NCBI GenBank assembly: GCA_024138015.1
Contig: JAMXBB010000002.1
Coordinates: 11,842,632-11,906,631, forward strand
Direction: 5' to 3'
From: Lumnitzera littorea
Taxonomy: Eukaryota > Streptophyta > Magnoliopsida > Myrtales > Combretaceae
Length of the DNA stretch: 64,000 nt
The position numbers and the translations under genes were made by a program. Under the pieces are notes generated by a model. That model saw only the letters and a list, made by a program, of their open reading frames with translations, was not told where the DNA came from and ran no database searches. Within the stretch, counting starts at the first letter, position 1; every line of letters starts with the position of its first letter. Positions 39,812-52,199 of this stretch are shown here, one piece after another.

Positions 39812-42502
39812 ATGGCTGATTACGTAAAGATAATTGTGTATGCGGGTGGGAATATTGTAAATGGAAGTAACGGTCCACAATATGATAGGGACCCAGTAAA
39901 AAGGTTGAAGATGAGGAATGATTCCAACTACAACTATTTTCTCTAATGGATCTGTACGAGTATCGGAGTTAATTTTTGTAGGGTTGATCTTGTTCATTAA
40001 CATTCTTGTTATTATAAGGGAGGTGTTTTGTATACTCTAATAGCCATTATAGAAGATGATGATGTAGAAAACTTTATAGAAATGGCCGATGCGTTTGGAG
40101 AAAATTGGATACAAGAGATATATGTTAGGGTTTTCAGTCAACTTAGCAGGACTATTACCGATAGAACTTTACGGTTTGGGTCTTCCAGTATTTCTCAACC
40201 TCATGTGCAGCAAACCAATGAAGATAACTCTATGTATGACGAATCGGAAATTTATCTAGTTGAAAACCCCACTTTTGGTGAGGATGGTGTAGATGAAGAG
40301 GCAATCGATATAGAAATAGGGTCAATCTTACAAGATGACCCGGGCTACGACACTGTTGAAGATATGATTCCAATGGGACTTAGAATTGAGGTTAAAGGGG
40401 AGTATGTAGGGGTTGAATATGAAGTAGATGGTGAAATTTTCGAGGTTGAAAACACTGTAAATTATGCGGTCACGTCAAAGTATATATCAAGTAGCATTCC
40501 ATCCATACCTCAGTTTACTACTAGTCAGGGGATTGGGATGGCTGCCCAATATAATTGGTCTGGGATGATGACATCCCATGTTAGAGATTTAATTCCGTAT
40601 ATGAATATTGGTGGTGATAGTAGTTAAGGGGAATTCAAGGAGGAGATGGAGGCAGAGAGTAGTAATCAGGCTGACGGCGTAGATTTATTTATCGAATAAC
40701 GCTTCAGTATGAAGAATGAGCTTATTGACACCATCAAAAGATATTACATTAACAATCATTATGACTACCACATCGATCAATCAAAACCGAACCTATGGGT
40801 CATTTATTGTAGAGAGAAGGATAGTGGATGCAAATGGAGGCTAAAGGCATTGTATAAAAGTTTAATAAGACTATTCGTCATAACAATTCTTGAGGGTCTA
40901 CACACTTATGTCAATCCCGATGTGATGCAGGACCATAGATAGATAGATAGTAGACTTATGGCCAATTGCTTCATCACTAATGTTAAAGAGAATCTTGATA
41001 TAAAGATTGCAGATTTGCAAGCAAACATTTTAAACATGTTTGGCTATAATGTGACTCGAAAGAGAGTTTAAGATGCGAAGAGAAAGGCCATAGAGATGGT
41101 ATATGGCAATTGGGAGAAAGCATACAACAAGCTTCCTATTTTGTTAAACACAATCAATATATCAAATCTTGGCACTAAGGTGATGTGAGGATGGAGGGGA
41201 TCCCCTGAGCCTGGTGTTTCGATAATGAAGTGAGTCTTTTGGACATTTGGTCCTTGCGTACACGCATTCAAGTATTATAGACCAGTGGTTTGTATTGATG
41301 GCACATTTCTATATGGGAAGTATGGTTATATACTATTGATCGCTTGTTTTATGGATGAAAATAATTGTATTGTCCTTTTGGCATTTACTCTTATTGATAA
41401 GGAGTCCATAGAGACTTGGGCTTGGTTTCTCAAAAGATTGAAGTAATTCATTGTGAATGGTCGAGAGGAGACAATTTGCCTAATTACAGATAGGCACTCA
41501 GCTATCGAGAATGCACTCGACAAAGTAGAAGTTGGTTGGAAGAAACCATTTGCAGTTTGGAGATGGTGCATACAGCATGTCACCAGCAATTTCAACATGG
41601 TACATAAGAACCAATAATGCAAGAAGCTTACAACTGCTGCTGCTATGTAGTCACAACCTAGGAAATTTAAATACTTAATGGATCAGATGGTGCAAGTTAA
41701 GGAGGACGCCCCATCGTGGTTTTTACTGCTTGACAAGAGCAAATGGATGTTGTCTTATGACAGTTTTTATCGGTTCGGATATATGACATTCAACATCGTT
41801 GAGAGCTACAATGCCATTTTAAAAGGTTATAGAGGATTGCTTCTAACTTCACTCATGAAGAAAATTTTCTATAACTGTATTGATTATTAGGAAAGAAGAG
41901 TCGAACAAGTGAGGAAAGGAATGTACGTAGGGAAAGTGAATATGAAGTATGTTGTGAGTAAGCTAAAAACGTGAGTCAAGCGAGCTCCAGCACATTCTAT
42001 TAAGCAATACAGCTGTAACAACGAGATATGAGAGGTAAAGACAGGTTGGAGGAGTGAAGCAAATGAAGTGATGAAACAAGGCAGACGAACACATATTGTA
42101 GATACGAATAGAATGGCATGTTTATGTAGGAAATGGCAAATTTATAGAATCCCGTGCTCACATGTGATAAGGGCATTTAATTCTATTCGAGTAATTATTG
42201 GTCGGTACATTAAGGTATGGTATATGTGGTCCTATCAGTTAGATGTTTACGTTAGACACTTCATGTTAATAGGAGATGAGTTAAATTGGCCCTGCTTCGA
42301 TTACCTGTTCCTTATACCTAACGGGAAACTGAAACGTAGTTTGGGTAAACTAAGGAAGAAGAAATTCCATATGGAGATAGACATAAAGGAGCCTGCTGAT
42401 AAGAGTGGGTGTAGCATGTATAGAATGGAAGGATACAATAAGAGAAGGTGTCCTCAACTTAATAGAAACGGTATAGACAGACATACAAGTATTGTTTTCT
42501 AA
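39812..42502 (+). pseudogene. MuDR-type MULE transposase, decayed
   Basis: Encodes the transposase expected to cut and paste the surrounding element. ATG at 39812 opens a typical plant MULE N-terminus (MADYVKIIVYAGG). An acidic linker with one open frame (40028-40627) follows, then a MuDR-like DNA-binding region (about 40709-41050, CREKDSGCKWRL). The MULE catalytic core has its first Asp in VCIDGTF (41297) and a second in LITDRHSA (41489). A SWIM zinc finger (CLCRKW...PCSHV, 42115-42171) and a CCHC-like tail (about 42395-42450) close the protein. Stops interrupt it near 39943, 40625, 40697, 40940, 41070, 41445, 41615, 41888 and elsewhere, so it cannot make full-length protein. A possible third catalytic residue was not placed. 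Confidence 0.85.
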
Positions 42503-42576
42503 CATTAAATTACATATCATATACTGTTATGTTTTCATAAGTTAATGACACAACATACTTTTTTATTGTTTTATAG

Positions 42577-44632
42577 TATAGACACTCGATTTTTGCCTAT
42601 AGTAGCTATAATTTTTGTTTTTAGGGTCGTAATTTAGAAAATAAAAAAAATTGAAAAATGATAAAAAAGACAAAAAAATAGAAAATTGTTAGAAAAAAAA
42701 AAACTAAAAAAGAAAAAAATTTGAAAAATTAATTTGATGGAATCTTAACTAAATAGTTGTAAAAAAAAAAAGCAAATCTGATATGATGACGTCAAATCTA
42801 ATAAAATTAAGATTTGTAAAATTCGAATCTATTTTTCGATTTAATTCGATTCGATTCGATTCGATTCCATTCAAAAAATTTGTTTTCAAGTTTTATAAAT
42901 AAGTGCTGCATGGTGCGAGTCAGAGAGAAAAACAATTACACATTTTGTTAAAAAAAAAACATACTCAAACCCACTTCTTAGACCACTTCTATAGTTGTGC
43001 TCACAATAGAACTAGGAATTCAATCTGTTCCCTTTCATCAGCTGTGCGTGCTTTACCTTACAGGTACGTAATAGTAGTTTTTAATTATTGTCTATAGCTT
43101 GTCTTATTTATTTATTTTTATCTCACTTAGTATATGCGTAGTTATTTTTAAGACTTGTACTAATTTTTTTTATTTTTATCACATCTTTAATTGCTAGTAA
43201 TTAGTTATAGCATTAGCGTCTAGTAAACATATGTTAAGTTAAATCTTAGTTTTTTTTAATTATTTTTTTTAGATTTCATATTTTCAAAATGATATTTTTA
43301 TAAAATCTCATATTTTACAAAATCTCGCTCTTTGTATATTGTATTAATTTAGAAAAGTTGCATTAGGCATGTTAGGGTTTTCTAAATAAAAAAAAAATCA
43401 TTTTGATGTTCATAAAATAAAAAAAAAATCTTTAATTGACTTCTTTTTTTACGGCGAAACATCTTTTCCATAGTTTAGGCTTGTTTTCCATATTTTAACA
43501 TCTTTTCCATATTTTAAGCTTTTTTTCTATAGTTTATATATTTTTTCCATTGTTTAGGTTTCTTTTCTATGATTCAGACATTTTTTCTATAATTTAGATT
43601 TTTTTTCTATATAGTTTAAACATATTTTCCATAGTTTAGATGTTTTTTCCATAGTTTGAACATCTTTTCTATGGTTTAGACATCTTTTCCATATTTTAGG
43701 CTTCTTTTCTATAGTTTATATATCTTTTCCATTGTTTAGGTTTCTTTTCTATAATTTAGATTTTTTTTCTATAGTTTAAACATCTTTTTTATAATTTAGA
43801 TATCTTTTATATGGTTTAAACATATTTTTTATGGTTTAGGCATCTTTTCTGTGGTTAGGTATCTTTTCTATGATGTTTTAAGCATCTTTTCTATATAAAA
43901 GATTTATCATATAGAACATTGCATATTTCATAAAAATTACATATTTCATAAAATCTTTAGCGTTTTTCTTGAAAATAAAAAAATTATCACTTAGTTGTTT
44001 TTAAATAAAAATCTTAATTTGAGACTTTTCAAAAATTAGGTTTTTAAGTTTTTTTTAGAAATAAAAATTAGGCTTCTAGGGATTTTTCTTAATAAAAATA
44101 AAATGGTTAATAAAAACGCAAATTCAACCAATCATTTTTTTATAAAAAGAACCTACACATTAAAGTTTTCAGAAAGAACTATGATCGTTTGATCCCAGTT
44201 AACGGGTACATAGACACCTTTGGGGAGATGATAAAATATGTAAAAATTTAGATTTTTTTTCTTTTTATTATTTATTTATTTATTCTTTAAAAATGTTATA
44301 ATTAAAAGAATAATCCTAATTTTGGTAAATAGATAGTGGTACCCATTAGGGTTTAATAGGTTAGCCCCCGAACTTGAAACCCTCTGGTTCTTCATTAAAA
44401 TTGAAATCAAAGACTGGTAGCTAAATCGTAATCAATTCACCCAATTGATTATGGTTTTCTTCCTTTTTCTTAACTCTAGTCGGGTGGCGACTCTAAAAAT
44501 ATTTCTAAATAAAAAATCGGAATTTTCTAATTTCTTTAGTCGAGGATTAATATTAAATGAGTCGGGATTTAGTATTAATCGGAAATGGGGAAATCAATTT
44601 TAAATAAAAGAAATCGAAAAACAGGCTCGACA
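42577..44632 (+). mobile_element. Solo LTR G (Tat-like) with TSD TATAG, inside the MULE
   Basis: A 2056-bp segment flanked by TATAG at 42572-42576 and 44633-44637. It starts TATAGACACTCG (first dinucleotide mutated from TG) and ends GGCTCGACA. Its 3' part (GATCCCAGTTAACGG near 44190, TTAGCCCCCGA, GGTGGCGACTC near 44484) parallels 48870-49230 of LTR H. A TATAAATA box lies at 42895. It sits just before the PMD gene. Confidence 0.88.
43440..43895 (+). repeat. Minisatellite of about 20 bp in LTR G
   Basis: Roughly 20 degenerate units of the form CATCTTTTCYATAGTTTAG, with units lost or altered. It lies in the transcribed part of LTR G, downstream of the TATA box. LTR H shows no comparable array at the matching place. 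Confidence 0.8.
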
Positions 44633-44642
44633 TATAGGTTAG

Positions 44643-46749
44643 ATGGATCTAAGACTGAGTGACCTATTGGTATTGCATGGACAGGGATGACATTGATCGT
44701 AGCACGTATGGGACCGTTGGGTATATTTTAATATTAAATCATCTATTAATCTCTACAATTTAATAATTTATAGTATTGTATTGAAATTGAATATATTATT
44801 ATAGGGAGGTGAGCACATTACAATTCGTTGAGTGGAGTCTAACCTATGGAAAGGCACGTCTCAGATACCATTGGATGATCGCTTCAAGACTCACCTTGCC
44901 GATGTTGGTTTCTTGGGGGTCGCACAACTGCCATTCATTTAGATCGATCATCACCTCATCACGGCATTGGTTGAAAGGTAGAGACTTGAGACCTATACCT
45001 TTTATATGGTACATGGGGAGATGACGATCACACTATAGGATATAGAGGTTCTGTTCAGTCTCCGTATCGATGGGGCTACAGTAATTGAGCTTACGCAATT
45101 AGTATGGCCTTACATAGCTAGGGGATTGCTAGGAGACTACCCTATTAACAGTACTAGTAGAGGAGGATGCATTAGTTACGGATAGATTTAACGTTCTTCT
45201 TACAAGTGCAGATGAGGAGACTATTCGTCAGCATGCTCGTGCATACATTCTGCAATTGTTTGGTGGATTTTTATTTGTGGATAAATCTTTGTCGCTCGTT
45301 CATATGATGTTCCTACCCATCTTGGAGTATTTCCCATATGCAACAACGTTCAGTTGGGGATCAACTTGTTTGGCTTGGCTATATCGCCAACTATTTGGGG
45401 TAGTATGATCAGGAGCACAAGAAATTGAAGGCGCAGTCATACTATTGCAGATATGGGCATGAGATCATTTCCCTCACATTGCACTATGAACTAGGTTCGG
45501 CTTCACTATACTGGAGGTTCTACCATTAGTTGCTAGGTGGGCCATATCACGAGACACTACACATCATGCTACCCATGTTATAGATGCGTATTGGACAACA
45601 TTTGATTTGCAAACGAGTAGACAAGTATGTACTTCTTCAATTTTGTTTCTATTGTTGATCTTTATTGAAAAATTAAGCATTATTAATACACTTTCTTTCT
45701 AAATGCATTGTAGGTCGTGTAAGAGCCGTATCCGAATGATCTTATTGATATTTTACCGTCGTTTTGTAGTGCTGGTCTAACTATTTAGGCGGCCAGGGTT
45801 TTACTGATATGTTTCCACATTGTGAAGTTTTATTTCCTCGACCGTATTCTATTGCATTTTGGGGGATTCCAGACGATACCGGTCAACGTTTAGACGATAC
45901 TGGTCAACATTTAGACGATGCTGTTCAACATTCAGACGATACCGGTCAACATTCATATAAGTGACTAGCTATATCATATCGACCTTAGAGGTAAGACGAA
46001 CATAGATTGGTCGATCACCCATCAAGGGTACATATCGACCTGGGTAGACCGCCATATATGGGTTGTCGATATTTAGGGACCAAGGGGTGTCAATTCAGCT
46101 TACCATGACCGGTATAGGGATCATACACACTGATATATTACCCATCATGGGGCTGTGATAGGATACTTGGTAAGGTTTCCTTCCATTTATCTTATTTTAT
46201 TTTTTCCTAAAGTAATTTATATGAATATAACTTGAACTATTTCATTAATTGTAGGCAGATACTCTACGTTGGGCGAGGTTAGTAGATGATGTCCATGCTG
46301 CTCATCATATCATTGATGGTGGGCTTCACCATATCGAGGAGTATGGCGGTTTGATATTATTTTCCGACCAACCAACTAACCCTGCTCTTGTACTTGCCCC
46401 TCTACTGCGTGCAGGACCTAAAGTTCACACAAGAGGCAGTTGACCAGCACAAACACTTGGTCGAGGACATGATGTTGATTCTATGCCATCGGAATCTCGC
46501 CATTCCATCGACTTGGGTGAAATTAGTAGCAGTATACCACCTGCTTATGCCTCCAGTTCGAGCCATACCTCATTCGAGACTCTTGATGCTTGCGTATGGA
46601 TGTATCCACAGCTGATACTGCTAACTCTTTGTAAACATCGTACAGGATGTCCTCAGACAGTATATATAGAGGAGGTCGACACCCAACTACCTCCATCACC
46701 GCCTACTCCAATTTCTCATATAGATTTCGCTGATACTCCCCACATGTGA
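44643..46749 (+). pseudogene. Plant mobile domain (PMD, MAIN-like) gene captured in the MULE
   Basis: PMD proteins occur both as cellular genes (Arabidopsis MAIN and MAIL1) and inside plant transposons; many are annotated as phosphatase 7 long-form homologues. The first exon (44643 to about 44716) gives DLLVLHGQG and WDRW, matching the PMD N-terminus. After an intron come ADVGFLGVAQLPFI, DHHLITALVER and HGEMTITL, then WPYIARGLLGDYP. A second intron lies at about 45625-45713. The C-terminal part has PSFCSAG, ICFHIVKFYFLDR, DLRGKTNIDWS and, after a third intron (about 46169-46255), ADTLRWARLVDDVHAAHHI. Several stops and frameshifts break it. Four 21-bp tandem units (45871-45954) interrupt the C-terminal part. 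Confidence 0.78.
45871..45954 (+). repeat. Four 21-bp tandem units in the PMD gene
   Basis: AGACGATRCYGKTCAACRTT-type unit repeated four times head to tail, in phase with the codon frame (7 codons per unit). It probably arose by slippage within the coding region. Confidence 0.85.
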
Positions 46750-47399
46750 GCCTCAATTATCAGAGGGTCTATCCACTCGTAGACCATCATTACTAGCTCG
46801 TTTTGGAAAACAATTAACTAGATCTAGGAAGAAGTAGTTATAAATAACTATATTTGTATTACTTAGTTTGATTGTTATGTATTATTGACATTTATTACTC
46901 ATTGTGTATATGGTTTTTATAAATTATTGTTCATATTATATTGTTATTTCCTTAATACTAATTGTTTATTGTATATATATAGATACTTATTTTTTATACT
47001 ATAGCTGCTTTTAATAGGTTTAGTTGGTAAATCATTTAAGCCGACCAGTTACATTAATACTTCTAATAAGAAGTACACTTAATGAGAGGTAATGTGAAGC
47101 GTAAATTTAACTTAGGATCGGAATTGGCAATTAACTTGTCATTTTCAAAGTATTTAGCTAAGAATAATGTTAAGTGTCAGCTAAATGTGCATAGTAGTGA
47201 CATTGAAGATATGCGCTATTGGATACTGAAGGCACATGAAAGAGATGCACATTTATATAATAACTTGACTATTAAAATAAAAAGAAATTAAAAATAAATA
47301 AATTAACACCGAAGGTGCGTTGTGTGTGAAGGAAAAAAAAAAAAAAAAACTAAAGGCGCTCATATGGAGCGCACCTTACTTAGATACTAAATGTACCCT

Positions 47400-47595
47400 T
47401 ATAGAGTGTACCTTCCTTGGATATTGAAGGCACACGCCATTTTTGCATCTTCATTAGATAGCGCGCCTTCAGTTAAAAAAAAATAATGAATAGTGGAGGT
47501 GTGCGCTATTAATTTCGTAAAATTTTTTGACAACGCACCATTTCGGTATATTTTTTCAAAATTTGTATTATAGAAGTACAAAACTCAATCTATAG
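47400..47595 (-). repeat. Right terminal inverted repeat of the MULE
   Basis: The reverse complement matches the left end from CTATAG (47595) inward through TGAGTTTTGTAC, AATACAAATTTTG, CACTATTCATT and AACTGAAGGCGCGC. The adjacent interior (47080-47400) has repeated GGTGCG/GCGCAC/AGGCGC words in both orientations. Confidence 0.7.
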
Positions 47596-49363
47596 CATCG
47601 TACACGTAGAAAACATACCCAATACGGACGACCACTTCCTCTCCATCATCCATTTGAACCCATGGATAGCAACATACCACTCTCAACCTCTCTCTCTTTT
47701 GCTACCACTCAACCACAAACACTACACTTCACTTGACCAACATCGCCTTACCCCTTACCCTAAATCTTCAGTCTAATAGCAACCTACTATCTGCACTCGC
47801 CTTCGCCTGCAGTAATTACCTATTAGTGTACAATCGACGATCACTACACACCAACCAAACACTCCCTAGCCACTCATATGTTATCTTCCTTCTCGCACTA
47901 CACATACACCAAACAACAGCTACACTACTGTATCGACCCACTACAACAACCTAAGTATCATTCACTGCTTGGCTTACACAAACCTACATGCACGGAAGCA
48001 TAATAGACAGTACGACACTTACTATGCACCATATAGGCCATCATATGAACCACCCATCTCCAATCCTCCTTGACCAAAACAACCACTACAGCCAAGCTTA
48101 GCATCCCTAAAAACCTAAAACCCAAGTGTCCTTTCACACCCAGTAGCCGCTACCAAGATCATGCACCACCACCACTGTTGGCCATTCATCAAACACCATT
48201 AAAATTGACACCGTATACTATGGCATCACCCCAAACCCCCTATCTCAAATCCAAAACACATGAAAGTGCCTTCATCTACAAAAAATTCGACTTTGAACTG
48301 CCTCAGAGATACCCACAGGAGCTACATTTTGCTTCTTCTTACAAAACTGGATCAGACTCGAATTTGCTGTTTGACTTACAACTCGACCCTTGTCCAATTG
48401 CTCCATGACTCACTGCTTTGGATCTAACCTGCGCCTGTTGCATACTTGCTGCAACTCTTTCTTTTGTTGTTTTGAGGTTTTTTTCCTTTTGTAATAGGAA
48501 TTGTAATTGTAACAAAAAAAAAAAGAAAAGAAAAGAAAAAAAAAGGTGAGTTTACTTTAGTTTATTTTCTTTGGTGAAACATAAAAAGAAAAAAAAAATA
48601 AGTAAGATAAAATAAAAAATGAAAAATGAAAAATAGTTTTATCACTTAGAAAAATCAACTTTCCAAATAAATAAAAATAATAAATAAACTATTTTCTAAA
48701 TTAAGACACTTTTATAATTCTCCAAAAATAAAAATCCAAATTTATGACCCTTTTAGAAAATTTCCTTAAATAACTCGAATCGAATAAAAAACGTAATTCA
48801 GACTTTAAAAAAAAATTAAAATAAACCACATGCTTAAAGTTGTTCAAATGAACTAAGAATATCTGATCTCGATTAGCGGATACGTAAATACTTTCGAGAC
48901 GATGTAAAATTTGTAAAAAATTTAGTTTTATGTTTTCTGTAAATTATAAGTTGAATTATCCAATTTTGTAAAATAAAACTAATTTAATTCGTTTACTAGT
49001 GATTAAATTTTGTTTTAAAAAGGGTAATTTTAAAAGGTGAATCTAAATTTAGAAAGTTAGTAATAGTACCTGTAAGGTTTTAAAAAATTAGCCCCTAGAC
49101 CTAAAATCTTTGGTTTTTAAAACTTTTTTTTTTCCTTAAAATTGGTTTTTTAAGTAAACCAATGACTAAGTTAAATTGGTTTATTCAATCGATTTAACAT
49201 AACCCTCTTTTTTTCCAACTTCAATTAGGTGGCGACTCCAAAATAATTTATAAAAAAAAACCAAGTTTTTCTTAACTTTTTGTTGAAGGTTAGTACTAAT
49301 TAAGTTAGAGTTTAGTACTAATCAATAAATAATAAAAAAAGGGGAGAAAAATCATGCTTGACA
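47596..49363 (+). mobile_element. LTR H, second part
   Basis: Directly outside the MULE right end, a CT/CA-rich leader resumes (47610-48410), like the one cut at 38552. It is followed by U5-type sequence parallel to LTR G: GATCTCGATTAGCGGATACG, TTAGCCCCTAGACC, AGGTGGCGACTCC near 49220, and the LTR end GCTTGACA at 49363. Frames of 60-112 codons in the leader (47733-48408) have no domain and are not called as genes. Confidence 0.6.
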
Positions 49364-52199
49364 ACAATAACTTAATTAGTTCTCGAATCTGCTTCCATTC
49401 CTAAAAGTATCATACAAAGATAACTTACTTGTAGTAACCTATTTTCATATCAAATTTTATTATCCAATTTTTAACAATCATTCATTAGCTTAATCCTAAT
49501 GATATAAGCTATGATCTATTCAAGAAACCCTTAACTATCTTTTGTCTTTTTAATGTACTAAATCATTAAAGTAAATTTTGGATTTTAATTATTTATTAGT
49601 TTAATAGTACTTAAGTAAAGGAATAAGAAGAATTTATTTAATGAATTAAAATAGAAATAAAGAATACATGACGTGTAATAGACATGTGTGTAATTATCTA
49701 AAACAACACACGACATGTGTTCACTTCTTAGACACGCTGCACTTTTCCCTTATACATGGCATGTACACCCCTAACATGGCATGTACTTCTATTTCTTCAT
49801 CTTCAATTTGCTTTTCTTTTTCTTTCTTTTTCTACCTCGAACCAAACACCACTTCATAAGATTAATCTCAACACACTTCGAAGTCCAAAATTCACTACTT
49901 TTTTATTCTATCAAGTTTGTCCACCTCTAATAATGGAAAACACTCAGATGTGTTTTTCATGACATCAAAACTAAAGATTTAACATCATCAGCAACAAGTT
50001 TTGAATGTATCTTGTTTGAGATCGAGGATAGAGACTTTAATCAACATTAAAGCTTTGTGCATCTCAACTTCTACAACCTTGAACAACCCAAATTCTAATT
50101 TAGTTACAAAACTTAAATGTTTTGTATAAATGAGAATTATGTCTTACCTTTCTATATGCATAGCTCTTGTCTAATGGCAAAATTTTACTAGTAGTTTAGA
50201 CTTTGTCAATGGGGAAAAGAGAGTGACCAATAAGTTTTAATAAGATATTTTTAGAAAGTGTTTTAGGCTTTTCTCTTTTCCAAAATTGCCCATACTTAAC
50301 AACTCTCATTTACTTAAGTGTCCTTGTTTATAAAACCATTTAGTTTAATGAGAACGTAAGACTCTACAATTATAGAAGGTAAAGTTTTGTATTGATTGTC
50401 TTTAGAGATTGAATCAAGACAAACTATGATAATATGTAAAGTATGTATGCTTTATCTAATTTCGATTTGAAAAAACTGGATCTACACCATTAGCTTTCTA
50501 ATATATATAGAAAAACACATCTACGTAAATTTTCAAACAATAATTTGATAGCAATTTTTAGTGTCTATAATTTTCAAACTTCCTTTGCTATAACTAGGAG
50601 GTGTTAATAAATTGAACTACTTATAAGCTACTTGAATTTCAACTTGATTTTTACTTAAGTTTGTAGTCAATTCAAACTCGAACAGGAGTTATTCGAGTTT
50701 AACATGATATTTACTCTAGTTTGTACTTGATTTGAGCTACTCAAGTTATTAATGGAGTTGACTTTAAGTTTCATTATAATTGTTTAAGCTAACTTGTGGT
50801 TGTAGTGGGAGGAAAGGGATAGGGTGATTGGTGTGGAAGTGGAGCCAAAGGGGTCGGCCCTCAAAGTTTTGGAAAAAATTAATTATTTATAAAGTGTAAA
50901 AAGTGTGCGTTATATTTATATTTTAGAGTGTAAATATTATTATATAATAATATGGTTGAATTATTAAGTTTTTACTTTCACATTCATAAGATGAGAGGTT
51001 TAATTCCCACTAAAGTATATTTTACATTTTCAAGTTATATTTACTATCTATCATGAATAGATTTTATTATCTTTTTGTTTTTTTTATTTTTTTTTACAAT
51101 AACTAATAAAATTAAATTCCATCAATAAAAAATATAGTTTATTAAATAAAATTTCATTAAACACTATTTATCTAGTGGTGACTCACCATAAATAAAATTA
51201 CATTGTCAATCTAGAAGTCTTTCTATAAAGTCATTATCAAGAAATTATTGAATACTATTTGTTATATTACAATTCCTTTTCATTATATTTGTAATTTTTT
51301 ATATAAATATCTCTTGCAATTTTTTTTAATAACTAAATTTACACGAGTTTTGTGTATTAAATTTATTTTTATTATAAATGGAAAATTTTATTTTAATTGA
51401 TGTGTATGTTGCAAAGAAAAAATAAAAAGTTACTCTTCTAACCTTTTACAAAATAAGTAGTAATCAACTCATAAAAAGATTTAGAATTTTTTTATTCAAT
51501 ATTAAATTGTATCGTGTGATGTACTTTTTCAATAAAATCCCTTTATGAATATAAGATTCTTTGAAATTATAATAATACAATAAATAGATTTTTTTCTTCA
51601 AAATTCTAATATTTATTTGAATAATGTGTGTCCGACGCCCAAACTCATAAGTCTACATCCGGCCTTGGCTCAGATGCTTACCCCTTCTACTAATCCCAAG
51701 TTTCCACGCATGACAAAAGGTCAAAAAAGAAGAAAAAAACTGAAGAATTTGCATTGAACGATGTCGATGAATTCATTCTTTCCAAATATGGAAGTTAATT
51801 TTTGGAAAGCAAAAATTGCGTGGTTCAAAAGTCACTAACTCTAGTAGCTCTCTTCAAAATGGAGCTCCATAGATTGGTAAGGCAATCATGCATGAAAAAT
51901 TGGAATCCTCGTACATGAGTCCATATAAATTGGATCAATATTTAATACAAAGTCCTAGGTCACCAGAATCCAACCCAAAGAAAATACATAAAATTGATAA
52001 TGATAAATATGCCATATATAGAAAATAGGGATAAAAATGTAAAATTACCAAAATCATACAATACCTGTCGTTTCAACTGCAATTCATTCTAGTTCAAAAT
52101 AATTTTCAATAAATAATAATTTATTTGTCAATAAAATTTTAAGTTTTCTACTATACTTATAAATATATTTAGATCTATGTATATATTTATCTAAGATAA
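49364..52199. other. Non-coding interval with repeat-like fragments
   Basis: No gene recognised. Bases 50590-50770 show the CAAACTCGA/TCGAGTTT texture also present at 34420-34990. From about 50860 (GGGGTCGGCCCTCAAAGTTTTGG) to 51665 (GTCTACATCCGGCCTTGG) the sequence resembles a widespread plant dispersed repeat whose class I cannot name with confidence. The remainder is AT-rich. Confidence 0.4.

Larger units (their letters stand above)
38553..47595 (+). mobile_element. Mutator-like element (MULE) carrying transposase and PMD genes
   Basis: Long imperfect terminal inverted repeats bound the element. The left one (38553 to about 38760) and the reverse complement of the right one (47595 to about 47400) share CTATAG..TGAGTTTTGTAC, AATACAAATTT, then CACTATTCATT, a T-run and AACTRAAGGC. 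Inside, in order: a subterminal tandem repeat, a MuDR-type transposase pseudogene (39812-42502), a solo LTR insertion (42577-44632) and a PMD gene (44643-46749), both genes on the plus strand. MULEs normally make 9-bp target duplications. I could not find a convincing one, so the borders are uncertain by several bases. Confidence 0.78.

Noticed and set aside
38544..47604. 9-bp target-site duplication of the MULE
   Set aside because: Flanks compared at several offsets gave only weak similarity (CATACGTAA against CATCGTACA); not strong enough to report.
47733..48408. Proline/threonine-rich frames of 73 and 112 codons
   Set aside because: They lie in a CA/CT-rich retrotransposon leader (LTR H), with no domain, and frames of this length are expected from the composition.
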